From contig CAJUCC010000057.1 of NCBI GenBank assembly GCA_910585205.1, positions 1-35,189 on the forward strand: a stretch of 35,189 bases of DNA, given 5' to 3'. The DNA comes from an uncultured Lachnospiraceae bacterium (lineage in GTDB: Bacteria; Bacillota; Clostridia; Lachnospirales; Lachnospiraceae). The translations under genes were made by a program, and so were the position numbers. Shown one piece after another: positions 8,453 through 16,554 of the stretch. The notes beneath the pieces are model-generated. The model saw nothing but the letters and a program-made list of their open reading frames with translations, was not told where the DNA came from and searched no databases. Every line of letters starts with the position of its first letter. The stretch's first letter is position 1.

Positions 8453-9643
8453 ATGAATGTATTGGTGATTAATTGCGGGAGTTCTTCGCTGAAATACCAG
8501 TTGATCGACAGCGAGTCGCAGGAAGTTTTGGCAAAAGGCCTGTGTGAACGGATCGGTATCGCGGGAAGCGCCATTGTGCATCAGCCGAAGGGAAGCGGAA
8601 AGATAAAGGAAGAGGCGGATATGCCCGATCATACGGCCGCGGTCAAACTTGTCATTGAAAAACTGACAGATGCGTCAGTCGGCGTAATCAAAAGCCCGGA
8701 AGAGATCGATGCCGTCGGTCATCGCATCGTACATGGCGGTGAGAAATTTGCGGGCAGCGTGGTGATAACAGAGGAAGTAATCAGCGAGATCGAAAAGTGC
8801 AGTGACCTGGCTCCGCTGCACAATCCGGCAAATCTGGTGGGAATCCGGTCCTGCCGGGCAATTATGCCGGATGTACCGATGGTGGGCGTATTCGACACGG
8901 CCTTTCATCAGACGATGCCGAAAAAGGCATATCTGTATGGTCTTCCGTATGAATATTACGAAACATACAAAGTGCGCCGTTATGGGTTCCACGGTACGAG
9001 CCATGACTTTGTTTCCGCACGGGCGGCGGAAATTCTGGGAAAAAGCCGGGAGGATATGAAGATTATCGTATGCCATCTGGGGAACGGGGCGTCCGTTTCT
9101 GCGGTGGATCACGGAAAGAGTGTAGATACCTCCATGGGACTGACGCCGCTGGAAGGACTGATTATGGGGACGCGTTCCGGCGATCTGGACCCGGCGATCA
9201 TTCCGTTTCTGGCCGGACGGCTTGGCGTTGATGCGGAAGAAGTGGTAAATATCTGCAATAAAAAGTCGGGTGTACTCGGTTTGTCCGGTCTTTCCAGCGA
9301 TTTCCGGGATCTGGCAGAGGCGGCTGCGGGAGGCAATGAGATGGCACAGGCCGCACTGGAAACCTATGCCTATCGCGTGGGAAAATACATCGGAGCTTAC
9401 ACTGCGGCTATGAACGGCGTCGATGCAATCGTGTTTACGGCAGGAGCCGGTGAGAACAATGCGGAAGTCAGAAAACTGATCGGACAATATATCGGTTATC
9501 TGGGGACGAACATCAATGAGGAAAAGAACCGGATCCGGGGCGAAGAAGTGATTCTGTCGGATGAAGGGGCAAAAGTCGTTACCATGGTGGTGCCGACGAA
9601 CGAAGAACTGGCGATTGCACGGGAAACGGTGCGGCTGGTGTAA
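8453..9643 (+). CDS. ackA: Acetate kinase
   Basis: A 396-residue cytoplasmic enzyme that makes ATP from acetyl phosphate in mixed-acid fermentation. Family signatures are present in order: NCGSSSLKYQL at the N terminus, GHRIVHGGE, the substrate-loop region RRYGFHGTSHDFV, GNGASVSAVDHGKSVDTSMG, GTRSGDLDP and FTAGAGENN. Length is as usual for the family. The frame is open 35 codons further upstream, but the family start MNVLVINCGSS at 8453 has an ideal AGGAGG at 8436-8442, so the longer form is rejected. Phosphotransacetylase (pta), often next to ackA, is not adjacent. A rubrerythrin follows 62 bases downstream with no obvious terminator between. Confidence 0.96.
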   Translation: MNVLVINCGSSSLKYQLIDSESQEVLAKGLCERIGIAGSAIVHQPKGSGKIKEEADMPDHTAAVKLVIEKLTDASVGVIKSPEEIDAVGHRIVHGGEKFAGSVVITEEVISEIEKCSDLAPLHNPANLVGIRSCRAIMPDVPMVGVFDTAFHQTMPKKAYLYGLPYEYYETYKVRRYGFHGTSHDFVSARAAEILGKSREDMKIIVCHLGNGASVSAVDHGKSVDTSMGLTPLEGLIMGTRSGDLDPAIIPFLAGRLGVDAEEVVNICNKKSGVLGLSGLSSDFRDLAEAAAGGNEMAQAALETYAYRVGKYIGAYTAAMNGVDAIVFTAGAGENNAEVRKLIGQYIGYLGTNINEEKNRIRGEEVILSDEGAKVVTMVVPTNEELAIARETVRLV

Positions 9644-9673
9644 GGCTCCGGATGCGGCAGCGGTTTACTGAAG

Positions 9674-9688
9674 TTAAAATCATAAAAT
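9674..9688 (+). promoter_or_regulatory. PerR-box-like sequence before the rubrerythrin
   Basis: TTAAAATCATAAAAT matches the PerR consensus TTATAATnATTATAA at 10 of 14 positions and sits just before the ribosome site of the rubrerythrin. The match relies heavily on A/T content, so it is only suggestive. I found no convincing -35/-10 pair in the 62-base gap. Confidence 0.3.
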
Positions 9689-9705
9689 ACAAAGGAGCAG
9701 ATAAG

Positions 9706-10245
9706 ATGGCAGATTTAAAAGGAACAAAAACAGAGGCGAATTTACAGGCAGCATTTGCAGGGGAATCACAGGCGAGAAACAAGTACACGTACTATGCTTC
9801 CAAAGCGAGAAAAGACGGTTATGTACAGATTGCCAATATCTTTGAAGAGACGGCGGCCAATGAAAAGGAACATGCCAAAATGTGGTATAAACTGCTGCAT
9901 GGCGGGATCGGTTCCACGGCAGAAAATCTGAAAGCGGCTGCGGAAGGCGAGAACTTCGAATGGATCGACATGTATGCGTCTTTTGCAAAAGAGGCAAGAG
10001 AGGAAGGGTTTGACGAGATTGCCGCTTTATTTGAAGGTGTGGCGGCGATTGAAAAAGAACATGAGGAGAGATACCGCAAACTGCTGGCCAATCTGGAAGG
10101 AGAGACGGTATTTTCCAAAGACGGCGATGTGATCTGGCAGTGTGCGAACTGCGGACATATCTGTGTCGGAAAGAAAGCGCCCGATGTATGTCCTGTCTGT
10201 GCACATCCGCAGGCTTATTTCCAGGTCAGGGCAGAAAACTACTAA
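9706..10245 (+). CDS. rbr: Rubrerythrin (classical domain order)
   Basis: A 179-residue NAD(P)H-linked peroxide reductase component of anaerobes. The diiron four-helix domain comes first, with ligands in the AGESQARNKY segment (Glu20), EETAANEKEHAK and FEGVAAIEKEHEERY. A rubredoxin domain with Cys146, Cys149, Cys162 and Cys165 ends the protein; an extra Cys153 lies between the pairs. The ATG at 9706 is chosen because AAAGGAG lies directly before it and the family begins there; the longer open frame is not supported. The gene for a rubredoxin-flavoprotein fusion follows 26 bases later, which points to a shared electron-transfer job in oxidative stress. Confidence 0.95.
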   Translation: MADLKGTKTEANLQAAFAGESQARNKYTYYASKARKDGYVQIANIFEETAANEKEHAKMWYKLLHGGIGSTAENLKAAAEGENFEWIDMYASFAKEAREEGFDEIAALFEGVAAIEKEHEERYRKLLANLEGETVFSKDGDVIWQCANCGHICVGKKAPDVCPVCAHPQAYFQVRAENY

Positions 10246-10271
10246 AAACCGGAAAGGAACGGGTGGAGACA

Positions 10272-11612
10272 ATGGCGAAATATCGATGCAGCGTATGCGG
10301 TTACATATATGACGAAGAAAAGGAGGGCAGACCCTTTCGGGAGCTGGAGGGCTGTCCTGTGTGCAGACAGCCGGTGACGGTCTTCCGGGAACAGAGAGAG
10401 ACAGCCGGGACCGACGTGCCGGAAAGCGATTATCGTTATATGAAAGAGATCCGGGAAATGGCGGCGTCGGGAAAACCGGTCATAGAAGCTATGGGGACGA
10501 AAATGCCGATGCCGGGATGGGATGATATTCTGATTTTGGGTGCGCAGTTAAATCTGCCGCCGCTGGATGAGCATGCGCCGGTAGATCTTACGACAGTCAT
10601 CGGCAGACATGCGAAAAAACCGATGGTGCTGGACGGCCCCGTCTATATTTCCCATATGTCCTTCGGTGCACTGTCAAAGGAAGTGAAGGTTGCGCTGGCC
10701 AGGGGCAGTGCGATGGCGGGAACGGCGATGTGCAGCGGTGAAGGCGGCATCCTGCCGGAGGAAAAAGCGGCGGCAGGCAAATACATATTTGAATATGTAC
10801 CGAATCTGTACAGTGTAACACCGGAAAATCTGCGGGACGCGGATGCGATAGAGATCAAGATCGGCCAGGGGACCAAGCCGGGTATGGGCGGTCATCTGCC
10901 GGGAGAAAAGGTAACGCCCGAGATTGCCGAAATCCGAAACAAACCGCTGGGCAAGGATGTAATCAGCCCGTCCAAATTTCCGGATATCAATACCAGGGAA
11001 GACCTGAAAGCACTGGTGGAGCAGCTTCGCTTTGCGTCCGACGGCAGACCGATCGGCATTAAGATCGCCGCGGGCCGGATTGAAAAAGATCTGGAATACT
11101 GCGTCTTTGCCGGAGCGGACTTCGTTACAATCGACGGCCGGGGCGGCGCTACGGGAGCCAGCCCGCGTCTTGTGCGGGATGCCACAAGCGTACCGACAGT
11201 CTATGCACTGTATCGTGCGAGAAAATATCTGGACAGCGTGGGCTCCGATATGGCGCTGGTAATTACCGGCGGCCTGCGGGTATCGTCCGACTTCGCAAAG
11301 GCGCTGGCGATGGGCGCCGATGCGGTGGCGGTTGCCAGTGCGGCCATGGTAGCGGCGGCATGCAGGCAATACCGTATCTGCGGCAGCGGAAACTGTCCCG
11401 TAGGAGTGGCGACGCAGAACCCGGAACTGCGGGCCAATCTGAAAGTGGAAGAAGCGGCCCGCCGGGTGGCGAACTATCTGAGCTGCAGCTTTGCAGAACT
11501 GCAGACATTTGCGAGGATTACAGGACATGAGAACATCCATGACCTGAGTGTGGAAGACCTGATTACGATAAACAGGGAGATTTCGGAGTATACGAATATC
11601 GTGCACGCATAA
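10272..11612 (+). CDS. Rubredoxin-glutamate synthase (FMN/3Fe-4S domain) fusion protein
   Basis: A 446-residue protein starting at ATG 10272; the longer open frame overlaps the rubrerythrin and is rejected. Residues 1-40 form a rubredoxin-like knuckle (Cys6, Cys9, Cys28, Cys31). Residues about 85-430 form the FMN-binding synthase domain of glutamate synthase (PF01645), with SFGALSKEVKVALARG, GEGG, IKIGQGTKPGMGGHLPG and TIDGRGGATGASP. A canonical C-x5-C-x4-C cluster site lies at Cys364, Cys370 and Cys375, followed by PVGVATQNP. There is no glutaminase domain, so it cannot release ammonia from glutamine itself. It might use free ammonia or act as a redox flavoprotein. Its position 26 bases after rubrerythrin suggests the second. 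The function of such stand-alone domains is poorly known. Confidence 0.88.
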   Translation: MAKYRCSVCGYIYDEEKEGRPFRELEGCPVCRQPVTVFREQRETAGTDVPESDYRYMKEIREMAASGKPVIEAMGTKMPMPGWDDILILGAQLNLPPLDEHAPVDLTTVIGRHAKKPMVLDGPVYISHMSFGALSKEVKVALARGSAMAGTAMCSGEGGILPEEKAAAGKYIFEYVPNLYSVTPENLRDADAIEIKIGQGTKPGMGGHLPGEKVTPEIAEIRNKPLGKDVISPSKFPDINTREDLKALVEQLRFASDGRPIGIKIAAGRIEKDLEYCVFAGADFVTIDGRGGATGASPRLVRDATSVPTVYALYRARKYLDSVGSDMALVITGGLRVSSDFAKALAMGADAVAVASAAMVAAACRQYRICGSGNCPVGVATQNPELRANLKVEEAARRVANYLSCSFAELQTFARITGHENIHDLSVEDLITINREISEYTNIVHA

Positions 11613-11632
11613 CCCGTTTGGGGCTTTTACTC

Positions 11633-11663
11633 CTGCGCCCGGCCGGCGGTCGGCCGGACGCAG
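11633..11663 (+). terminator. Strong GC-rich hairpin, possible terminator
   Basis: A 13-bp stem with one mismatch (11633-11645 with 11651-11663) and a five-base loop follows the rubredoxin-GltS gene. The nearest T-run (CGTTTTC) is about 17 bases away, so classical intrinsic termination is not certain. It may instead protect the 3' end of the transcript. Confidence 0.4.
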
Positions 11664-11742
11664 ATAAGAGTGGGGCCTCGTTTTCATTTCCGCCGTGCCT
11701 TTTATTCGCGTCCGGTTACAGGAATTGGAACCTTCCTCCCGA

Positions 11743-11771
11743 TTGCCAAACCCCATAACTTAGTATAGAAT
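11743..11771 (+). promoter_or_regulatory. Sigma-A-type promoter for cca
   Basis: TTGCCA (11743-11748), 17 bases, TAGAAT (11766-11771); both hexamers match the consensus at five of six positions. The cca ATG follows 18 bases later behind AAAAGGAGG. Confidence 0.6.
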
Positions 11772-11789
11772 AAGGAAAAGGAGGCGCGC

Positions 11790-13106
11790 ATGAGAATACA
11801 TCTGCCGAAAAAAGTGAAACTGATTTTGAATACGCTGCAGGCCGGCGGATATGAGGCGTATGCGGTAGGCGGATGTGTTCGGGACAGTGTTCTGGGAAGG
11901 GAGCCGGATGACTGGGATATTACCACATCCGCAAAGCCGCAGGAGATCAAGGCACTGTTCGGGCGGACGATCGATACGGGATTGCAGCATGGCACGGTGA
12001 CGGTTATGTTGCAGCGGGAAGGGTTCGAAGTGACGACTTATCGGATCGACGGCGTATATGACGACGGCAGGCATCCCAGGGAAGTGACGTTTACTGCGGA
12101 TTTGCGGGAAGATCTGCGGCGCAGGGATTTTACGATCAATGCCATGGCGTATAATGAAGAAGCCGGGCTGGTGGATCTGTTTGGCGGGCTTGCCGATCTG
12201 GAAGCGGGAGTGATTCGCTGCGTGGGAGATGCAGCGCAGCGGTTCACGGAGGATGCACTGCGCATGATGCGGGCGGTTCGCTTTTCGGCGCAGCTTGGAT
12301 TTGCGATCGCACAGGAGACAAAGGCGGCCATCCGGGAGCTTGCACCGGGGATCCGTCAGGTCAGCGCCGAGCGGATTCAGGCGGAGCTTGTGAAACTGGT
12401 GATTTCACCGCATCCCGATTATCTGCGGGCGGCGTGGGAGTGCGGGATTACGGCGCAGATTTTCCCGGAGTTTGACCGGGCGATGGAAATGCCCCAGAAC
12501 CATCCGCACCACAGCTATTGTGTGGGGGAACATATTCTGCACAGCATGGCGGCGATAGAGGCGGATAAGGCGCTGCGGCTGACGATGTTGTTTCATGATC
12601 TGGGAAAACCGGCCGTGCATACGACGGATGCGGAGGGGATCGATCATTTCAAAGGGCATGCGGCGGTCAGCCGGGATATTGCGGAAAATGTCATGAACCG
12701 GCTCAGATTTGACAATGCCACAAAAGATCGGGTGACGAAACTGGTCCGGAATCATGACTGTTATATTCCCGCTACGCCGCGCGGCGTGCGCAGGGCGGCG
12801 GCCAAAATCGGACCGGCGCTTATGCCGCTGCTGTTTTCGGTCAAGCGGGCGGATATAGCCGCGCAGAGCGGGTATCAGGAAGCGGAAAAGCTGGAAATGC
12901 TGGCGCATATCGAAGAAATATACCGGGATATTCTGGCACAGAATCAGTGCCTGACGCTGAGAGATCTGGCTGTGGGCGGACAGGACCTGATTGCGGCCGG
13001 CATGCAGCCGGGGAAGGCTATAGGAGATACGCTGAACCGGCTGTTGGAGCTGGTTTTGGAGAATCCCGAATACAACACAAAAGAATATCTTCTGACACAG
13101 ATTTAG
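11790..13106 (+). CDS. cca: CCA tRNA nucleotidyltransferase with HD domain
   Basis: A 438-residue class II nucleotidyltransferase that builds or repairs the 3' CCA end of tRNAs. The catalytic head has GGCVRD (residues 27-32) and the metal-binding DDWD (Asp41, Asp43). RRRDFTINAMAYN and RFTEDALRMMRAVRFSAQLGF give the template-like and RNA-binding parts. A C-terminal HD phosphohydrolase domain is present (LFHDLGKP near residue 270). Length fits single-enzyme CCA-adding proteins of Firmicutes, although some lineages split the job between a CC-adding and an A-adding enzyme; only one copy is visible here. The ribosome site is AAAAGGAGGCG. Confidence 0.93.
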   Translation: MRIHLPKKVKLILNTLQAGGYEAYAVGGCVRDSVLGREPDDWDITTSAKPQEIKALFGRTIDTGLQHGTVTVMLQREGFEVTTYRIDGVYDDGRHPREVTFTADLREDLRRRDFTINAMAYNEEAGLVDLFGGLADLEAGVIRCVGDAAQRFTEDALRMMRAVRFSAQLGFAIAQETKAAIRELAPGIRQVSAERIQAELVKLVISPHPDYLRAAWECGITAQIFPEFDRAMEMPQNHPHHSYCVGEHILHSMAAIEADKALRLTMLFHDLGKPAVHTTDAEGIDHFKGHAAVSRDIAENVMNRLRFDNATKDRVTKLVRNHDCYIPATPRGVRRAAAKIGPALMPLLFSVKRADIAAQSGYQEAEKLEMLAHIEEIYRDILAQNQCLTLRDLAVGGQDLIAAGMQPGKAIGDTLNRLLELVLENPEYNTKEYLLTQI

Positions 13107-13107
13107 C

Positions 13108-13136
13108 GCATTTTTCCGTATAGAGCTTCATAAGAT
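13108..13136 (+). promoter_or_regulatory. Sigma-E-like promoter before the CotS-type gene
   Basis: GCATTTT (13108-13114), 14 bases, CATAAGAT (13129-13136). The mother-cell sigma-E consensus is about KMATATT-N14-CATACAMT. The spacing is exact and the -10 keeps CATAnnnT. It lies 30 bases before the GTG start. Confidence 0.45.
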
Positions 13137-13166
13137 AGGTAATGACCAATCTTAGGGGGTATATAC

Positions 13167-14150
13167 GTGAATGACAGGGCAGTCAGCGTGCTTTCAGAAT
13201 ATGATTTCGAAGTGATCCGGACCTGGAAAGGAAGGGGTGCCATTCTCTTTGAAACGCCGGAGGGGATCCGCATTCTCAGAGAGTATACGGGCTTTACCGA
13301 TAAACTGGAGCGGCAGAACGCGTTGCTTTCTCATATACGGGAGGAAAGCGGCATTCCGGTGGAAGCAATTCTTTCCAATAAAGAAGGTTTGTTGTGGACA
13401 AAAGACCAGAACCAGAATGTCTATATCGTGAAAACGTATTTTGGCGGCAGGGAGTGCAGCATACGGGACGGCGAGGAGTGCAGACAGGCGATGCGGCTGC
13501 TTGCCAGACTGCATAAAGCCATGGTTATGCCGACAGAGCCGGAAGCAGAAACACCCGCCTGCCGTGTGGATAAGGAATACGAAAAACATAATCGGGAATT
13601 GCGCAAAGTGCGAAGGTTTCTGCGCGCCAAAGGCCAGAAAACGGATTTTGAGATTTATCTTCTGAAGCATTATGATATGTTTATGGAAAAAGCGTTTGCG
13701 GTAACGGAGCGATGGAATGCCTGTCGGAAGCCGGATTTCTATGAACGGATTACAAGGCAGGGGATATGGTGTCACGGTGATTTTCAATACCATAATCTGC
13801 TCTACGAGAATAATGACATTGCTGTCATAAATTTTGAAAAATGTGCCTGCGACAGCCAGGTGAGAGATGTCTATCTGTTCCTGCGCAAACTGCTGGAAAA
13901 GAATAACTGGTCGCCGGCTGTGGGAGACGGGCTGCTGGAAGCATATCAGAGGGAACGGCCTCTCTCGGAAGAGGAGTTGTGCCAGCTCTATTATCGTCTG
14001 GCATATCCCGAAAAGTTCTGGAAGATCGTGAATTTTTATTATAATACGGGAAAAGCGTGGATTCCCGGCAGAAATATGGAAAAGTTTGATAAATTGCTGA
14101 AACAGGAGAAAGACAGGGAGCTGTTTTTACATACGATGCTGCCCGGATAA
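13167..14150 (+). CDS. CotS-family spore coat protein (kinase-like fold)
   Basis: A 327-residue protein of the CotS/YutH-type spore coat family, built on an aminoglycoside-phosphotransferase fold. HGDFQYHNLL near residue 205 is the catalytic-loop equivalent. The following metal-binding Asp of true kinases is replaced by Asn in VINFEKC (about residue 221), which is common in this family and suggests a structural rather than catalytic role. The C-terminal block YRLAYPEKFWKIVNFYYN and the KAW motif are typical CotS signatures. Translation starts at GTG, seven bases after AGGGGG (13154-13159). A sigma-E-like promoter precedes it, fitting expression in the mother cell. The PEGA lipoprotein gene follows after 30 bases. 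Confidence 0.85.
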   Translation: MNDRAVSVLSEYDFEVIRTWKGRGAILFETPEGIRILREYTGFTDKLERQNALLSHIREESGIPVEAILSNKEGLLWTKDQNQNVYIVKTYFGGRECSIRDGEECRQAMRLLARLHKAMVMPTEPEAETPACRVDKEYEKHNRELRKVRRFLRAKGQKTDFEIYLLKHYDMFMEKAFAVTERWNACRKPDFYERITRQGIWCHGDFQYHNLLYENNDIAVINFEKCACDSQVRDVYLFLRKLLEKNNWSPAVGDGLLEAYQRERPLSEEELCQLYYRLAYPEKFWKIVNFYYNTGKAWIPGRNMEKFDKLLKQEKDRELFLHTMLPG

Positions 14151-14180
14151 GAGGCAGAAAACAGAGGACGAAAGGAAATC

Positions 14181-15764
14181 ATGGAGACAGGGAAGAAGAC
14201 AGGGTATCGGATTGTTTGGATTCTGGTATTATTGTGTATATTTCTGACCGGCTGCGGGCAGGAGACAGGTACAAAGATTGCCTTTTTGGAAAGCGGGACG
14301 GCAGGCGGGGAAACGCCGGAGAAGGAAATGGAGACGGGATTTCGGATTATGGAGCCCGGTGAATATGATTCCAAAGATACGGCGGTCGTTGTGCGGGTTA
14401 TGGAAGCGGAGGGCAAGATTCAGTTTCTGAACCGCATTGTCAATAAAAATTATACACTGCGTTATGACGGCACGACGACTGTTACGGACCGATACGGGGA
14501 GGCCATGTCGGTTGCACAGCTTCAGCCCGGCGATATTGTGGATGTGAATTTTCAGCATATTCCCAAGAAATGTGTTTCCATTATGCTCTCTCCCTCTGCC
14601 TGGGAGGTTGACGTAACGACGGGATTTACCATGAATCAGGCGAGGGGACAGATTTCTTTTAACGGGGAGCTGTATACGCTGGCGGAGCGGATGGTGCTGC
14701 TCTCCGAAGGGGAGGAAATCGAACTGCCGGATTTGAACGAACGGGATGTGCTGTCAGTACAGGGGATTGACAATACGGTTTACAGTATTCTCGTACAGCG
14801 GGGGCACGGGTATCTGCGTCTGACAGGCACGGAATATTTTGTCGATGGCTTTATCGAAGTCGGACAGATGGTGCAGCGCATTACGGAAGATATGCTGCTG
14901 ACCGTACCGGAAGGCGAGTATGCGGTCGTTGTCCGCAACGGCAGACACGGCGGCAGCAAAGAGGCCGCTATCTTTCGGGATGAGGAAACGGTACTGGATG
15001 TGTCGGATCTGAAAGGTGAAGAAGTCAAAACGGGAAATGTCTTTTTCACGCTGACGCCGCCGGACGCCAATGTCTATATCGACGGGGAAAAAATCGATAC
15101 TTCCACATACGTGACGCTGGAGTATGGCATACACCAGATGATAGTCAAAGCTTCCGGGTATGAGACAATCAGCCAATATCTGAAAGTGGGGCAGGAAAAC
15201 GCCAATCTGAATGTGGAGATGGAGCCCGACGGTGAGACGGGTGACATAGACGGAAACGAGGAGACGGACGATACCGGGAACGATATACCGTTTGGCGGAA
15301 ACGGAGACAACGACACAGAGCGGATTACAAGTGAGGATGCAGACGTCACCGACATCGACGTGCCGGTATCGGAATCGGTCACGGACGAAAAAGCATCGGA
15401 CGGTAAAAAATCCGGCGAGAAAAAGCCGAACGGGGAAATATCGGCGGGGAACGGTACATGGCGGGTTAAGATCAATGCCCCGAAAGACGTCGAAGTCTAT
15501 GTGGACGGCAGTTATGTGGGACTTGCGCCGACAAGTTTCACCAAAAAAGAAGGGACACATGTCATTTCCCTCCGCAAAAACGGCTATCAGACAAGAAGCT
15601 ATACGATACAGGTGGACGACGAAGAAAAGGACATGGAACTTTCCTTCTCGGAGCTTGTGAAAAAGACCGAGACGGGAATCAACGGATTAAACGGACTGGA
15701 TACGACAGGATTAGGAGACGGATCATGGACGAACGACATACTTTCACAGACTTTGTTCAGATAA
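14181..15764 (+). CDS. PEGA-domain lipoprotein
   Basis: A 527-residue surface lipoprotein. The signal has basic residues, a hydrophobic core and the lipobox FLTGC with Cys25 as the lipidated residue. Two PEGA repeats, beta-rich modules typical of surface proteins, lie at about residues 285-345 (with NVYIDGEKID and ASGYETISQYL) and 428-492 (with VEVYVDGSYVG and LRKNGYQTRSY). A low-complexity acidic, glycine- and asparagine-rich linker (about 350-425) separates them. The part before the first repeat (about 50-285) is not recognised. The gene overlaps mazG by 40 bases. It may be co-transcribed with the CotS-type gene, which hints at a cell or spore envelope role; this is inference. Confidence 0.85.
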   Translation: METGKKTGYRIVWILVLLCIFLTGCGQETGTKIAFLESGTAGGETPEKEMETGFRIMEPGEYDSKDTAVVVRVMEAEGKIQFLNRIVNKNYTLRYDGTTTVTDRYGEAMSVAQLQPGDIVDVNFQHIPKKCVSIMLSPSAWEVDVTTGFTMNQARGQISFNGELYTLAERMVLLSEGEEIELPDLNERDVLSVQGIDNTVYSILVQRGHGYLRLTGTEYFVDGFIEVGQMVQRITEDMLLTVPEGEYAVVVRNGRHGGSKEAAIFRDEETVLDVSDLKGEEVKTGNVFFTLTPPDANVYIDGEKIDTSTYVTLEYGIHQMIVKASGYETISQYLKVGQENANLNVEMEPDGETGDIDGNEETDDTGNDIPFGGNGDNDTERITSEDADVTDIDVPVSESVTDEKASDGKKSGEKKPNGEISAGNGTWRVKINAPKDVEVYVDGSYVGLAPTSFTKKEGTHVISLRKNGYQTRSYTIQVDDEEKDMELSFSELVKKTETGINGLNGLDTTGLGDGSWTNDILSQTLFR

Positions 15765-16444
15765 TCGAAACACTGCGGGGAGAAAACGGCTGCCCGTGGG
15801 ACCGCGAGCAGACCCATCAAAGCCTGCGTCCCTGCATGACGGAAGAAGCGGCAGAACTGCTGGCTTCCATTCGCATCTATGAAAAGAGCGGCAATGCGGA
15901 GAACATGAAGGAGGAATTGGGAGACATTCTGCTGCAGGCGGTTATGCACAGTGTAATTGCCCGGGAGGAAGGGCTGTTTACCATCGATGATGTAATAGAA
16001 GAAGCGGCGCAGAAGATGATCCGCCGTCATCCGCATGTCTTCGGCACCGTTTCGGCGGATGATTCCGAGCAGGCGCTGCAAAACTGGGAAGCAATTAAAA
16101 AAGAGGAAAAAGCGGGGAAAAGCTGGATCCCTTCTCCGCTCCGGGAGATACCGGAAGAACTGCCCGCGTTGGCCAGGGCCTGCAAAGTAATGAAAAAAGC
16201 GGACAAGCTGTATGGCCCGGCGGAAGGAGAGACGGCCGCAACTTTGTGGCAGCGGATGGAGGAGACACTGGCATCACTGCGTGCGGCACAGGAAAACTGC
16301 CGGCAGGAGGAGATGCGGAAACGGTATGCGGACATGCTCTGGCTGCTCTCGGAACTGGCGTATCGGGAACGGCTTGCACCGGAGCAGATACTGGCGGATA
16401 AAATTGCTGAAAAAGTGGAGCTTTTGGAGCCGGAAACGGAATAA
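15725..16444 (+). CDS. mazG: MazG nucleoside triphosphate pyrophosphohydrolase
   Basis: A 239-residue enzyme that hydrolyses (d)NTPs to monophosphate and pyrophosphate, clearing damaged nucleotides. The signature is present: LRGENGCPWDREQTHQSLR, then EEAAEL and EELGDILLQ with the metal-binding acidic residues, then RRHPHVFG. Unlike YabN of Bacillus there is no N-terminal methyltransferase-like domain. The start lies inside the PEGA gene with AGGAG eight to twelve bases before it. The gene begins the conserved mazG-hup-rqcP-yabP-yabQ-divIC order of Firmicutes. Confidence 0.93.
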   Translation: MDERHTFTDFVQIIETLRGENGCPWDREQTHQSLRPCMTEEAAELLASIRIYEKSGNAENMKEELGDILLQAVMHSVIAREEGLFTIDDVIEEAAQKMIRRHPHVFGTVSADDSEQALQNWEAIKKEEKAGKSWIPSPLREIPEELPALARACKVMKKADKLYGPAEGETAATLWQRMEETLASLRAAQENCRQEEMRKRYADMLWLLSELAYRERLAPEQILADKIAEKVELLEPETE

Positions 16445-16448
16445 TTTC

Positions 16449-16477
16449 TTGACAAACATGGGAATTATGTATATAAC
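16449..16477 (+). promoter_or_regulatory. Strong sigma-A promoter for HU
   Basis: TTGACA (16449-16454), 17 bases, TATAAC (16472-16477), five bases after the mazG stop. Near-consensus elements fit a highly expressed nucleoid protein. Confidence 0.78.
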
Positions 16478-16486
16478 TATATGTAG

Positions 16487-16526
16487 CGTTTCCGAGAGGA
16501 AACGTATGGCACATGCACACGAATAG
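16487..16526 (+). promoter_or_regulatory. 5' leader hairpin and six-codon mini-ORF of hup
   Basis: Close to the predicted start point lies a perfect 7-bp hairpin CGTTTCC-gaga-GGAAACG (16487-16504). Its 3' arm contains GAGAGGA, spaced five bases from an ATG that opens a six-residue frame MAHAHE (16506-16526). The hairpin may stabilise the mRNA or control the mini-ORF. Translation of so short a frame is unproven. Confidence 0.4.
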
Positions 16527-16554
16527 TAAACTCATGTAAGAGGAGGCGTTCATA

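Noticed and set aside
10140..10271. Longer start for the rubredoxin-GltS protein
   Set aside because: The extension lies inside the rubrerythrin gene in another frame; ATG 10272 starts the rubredoxin domain.
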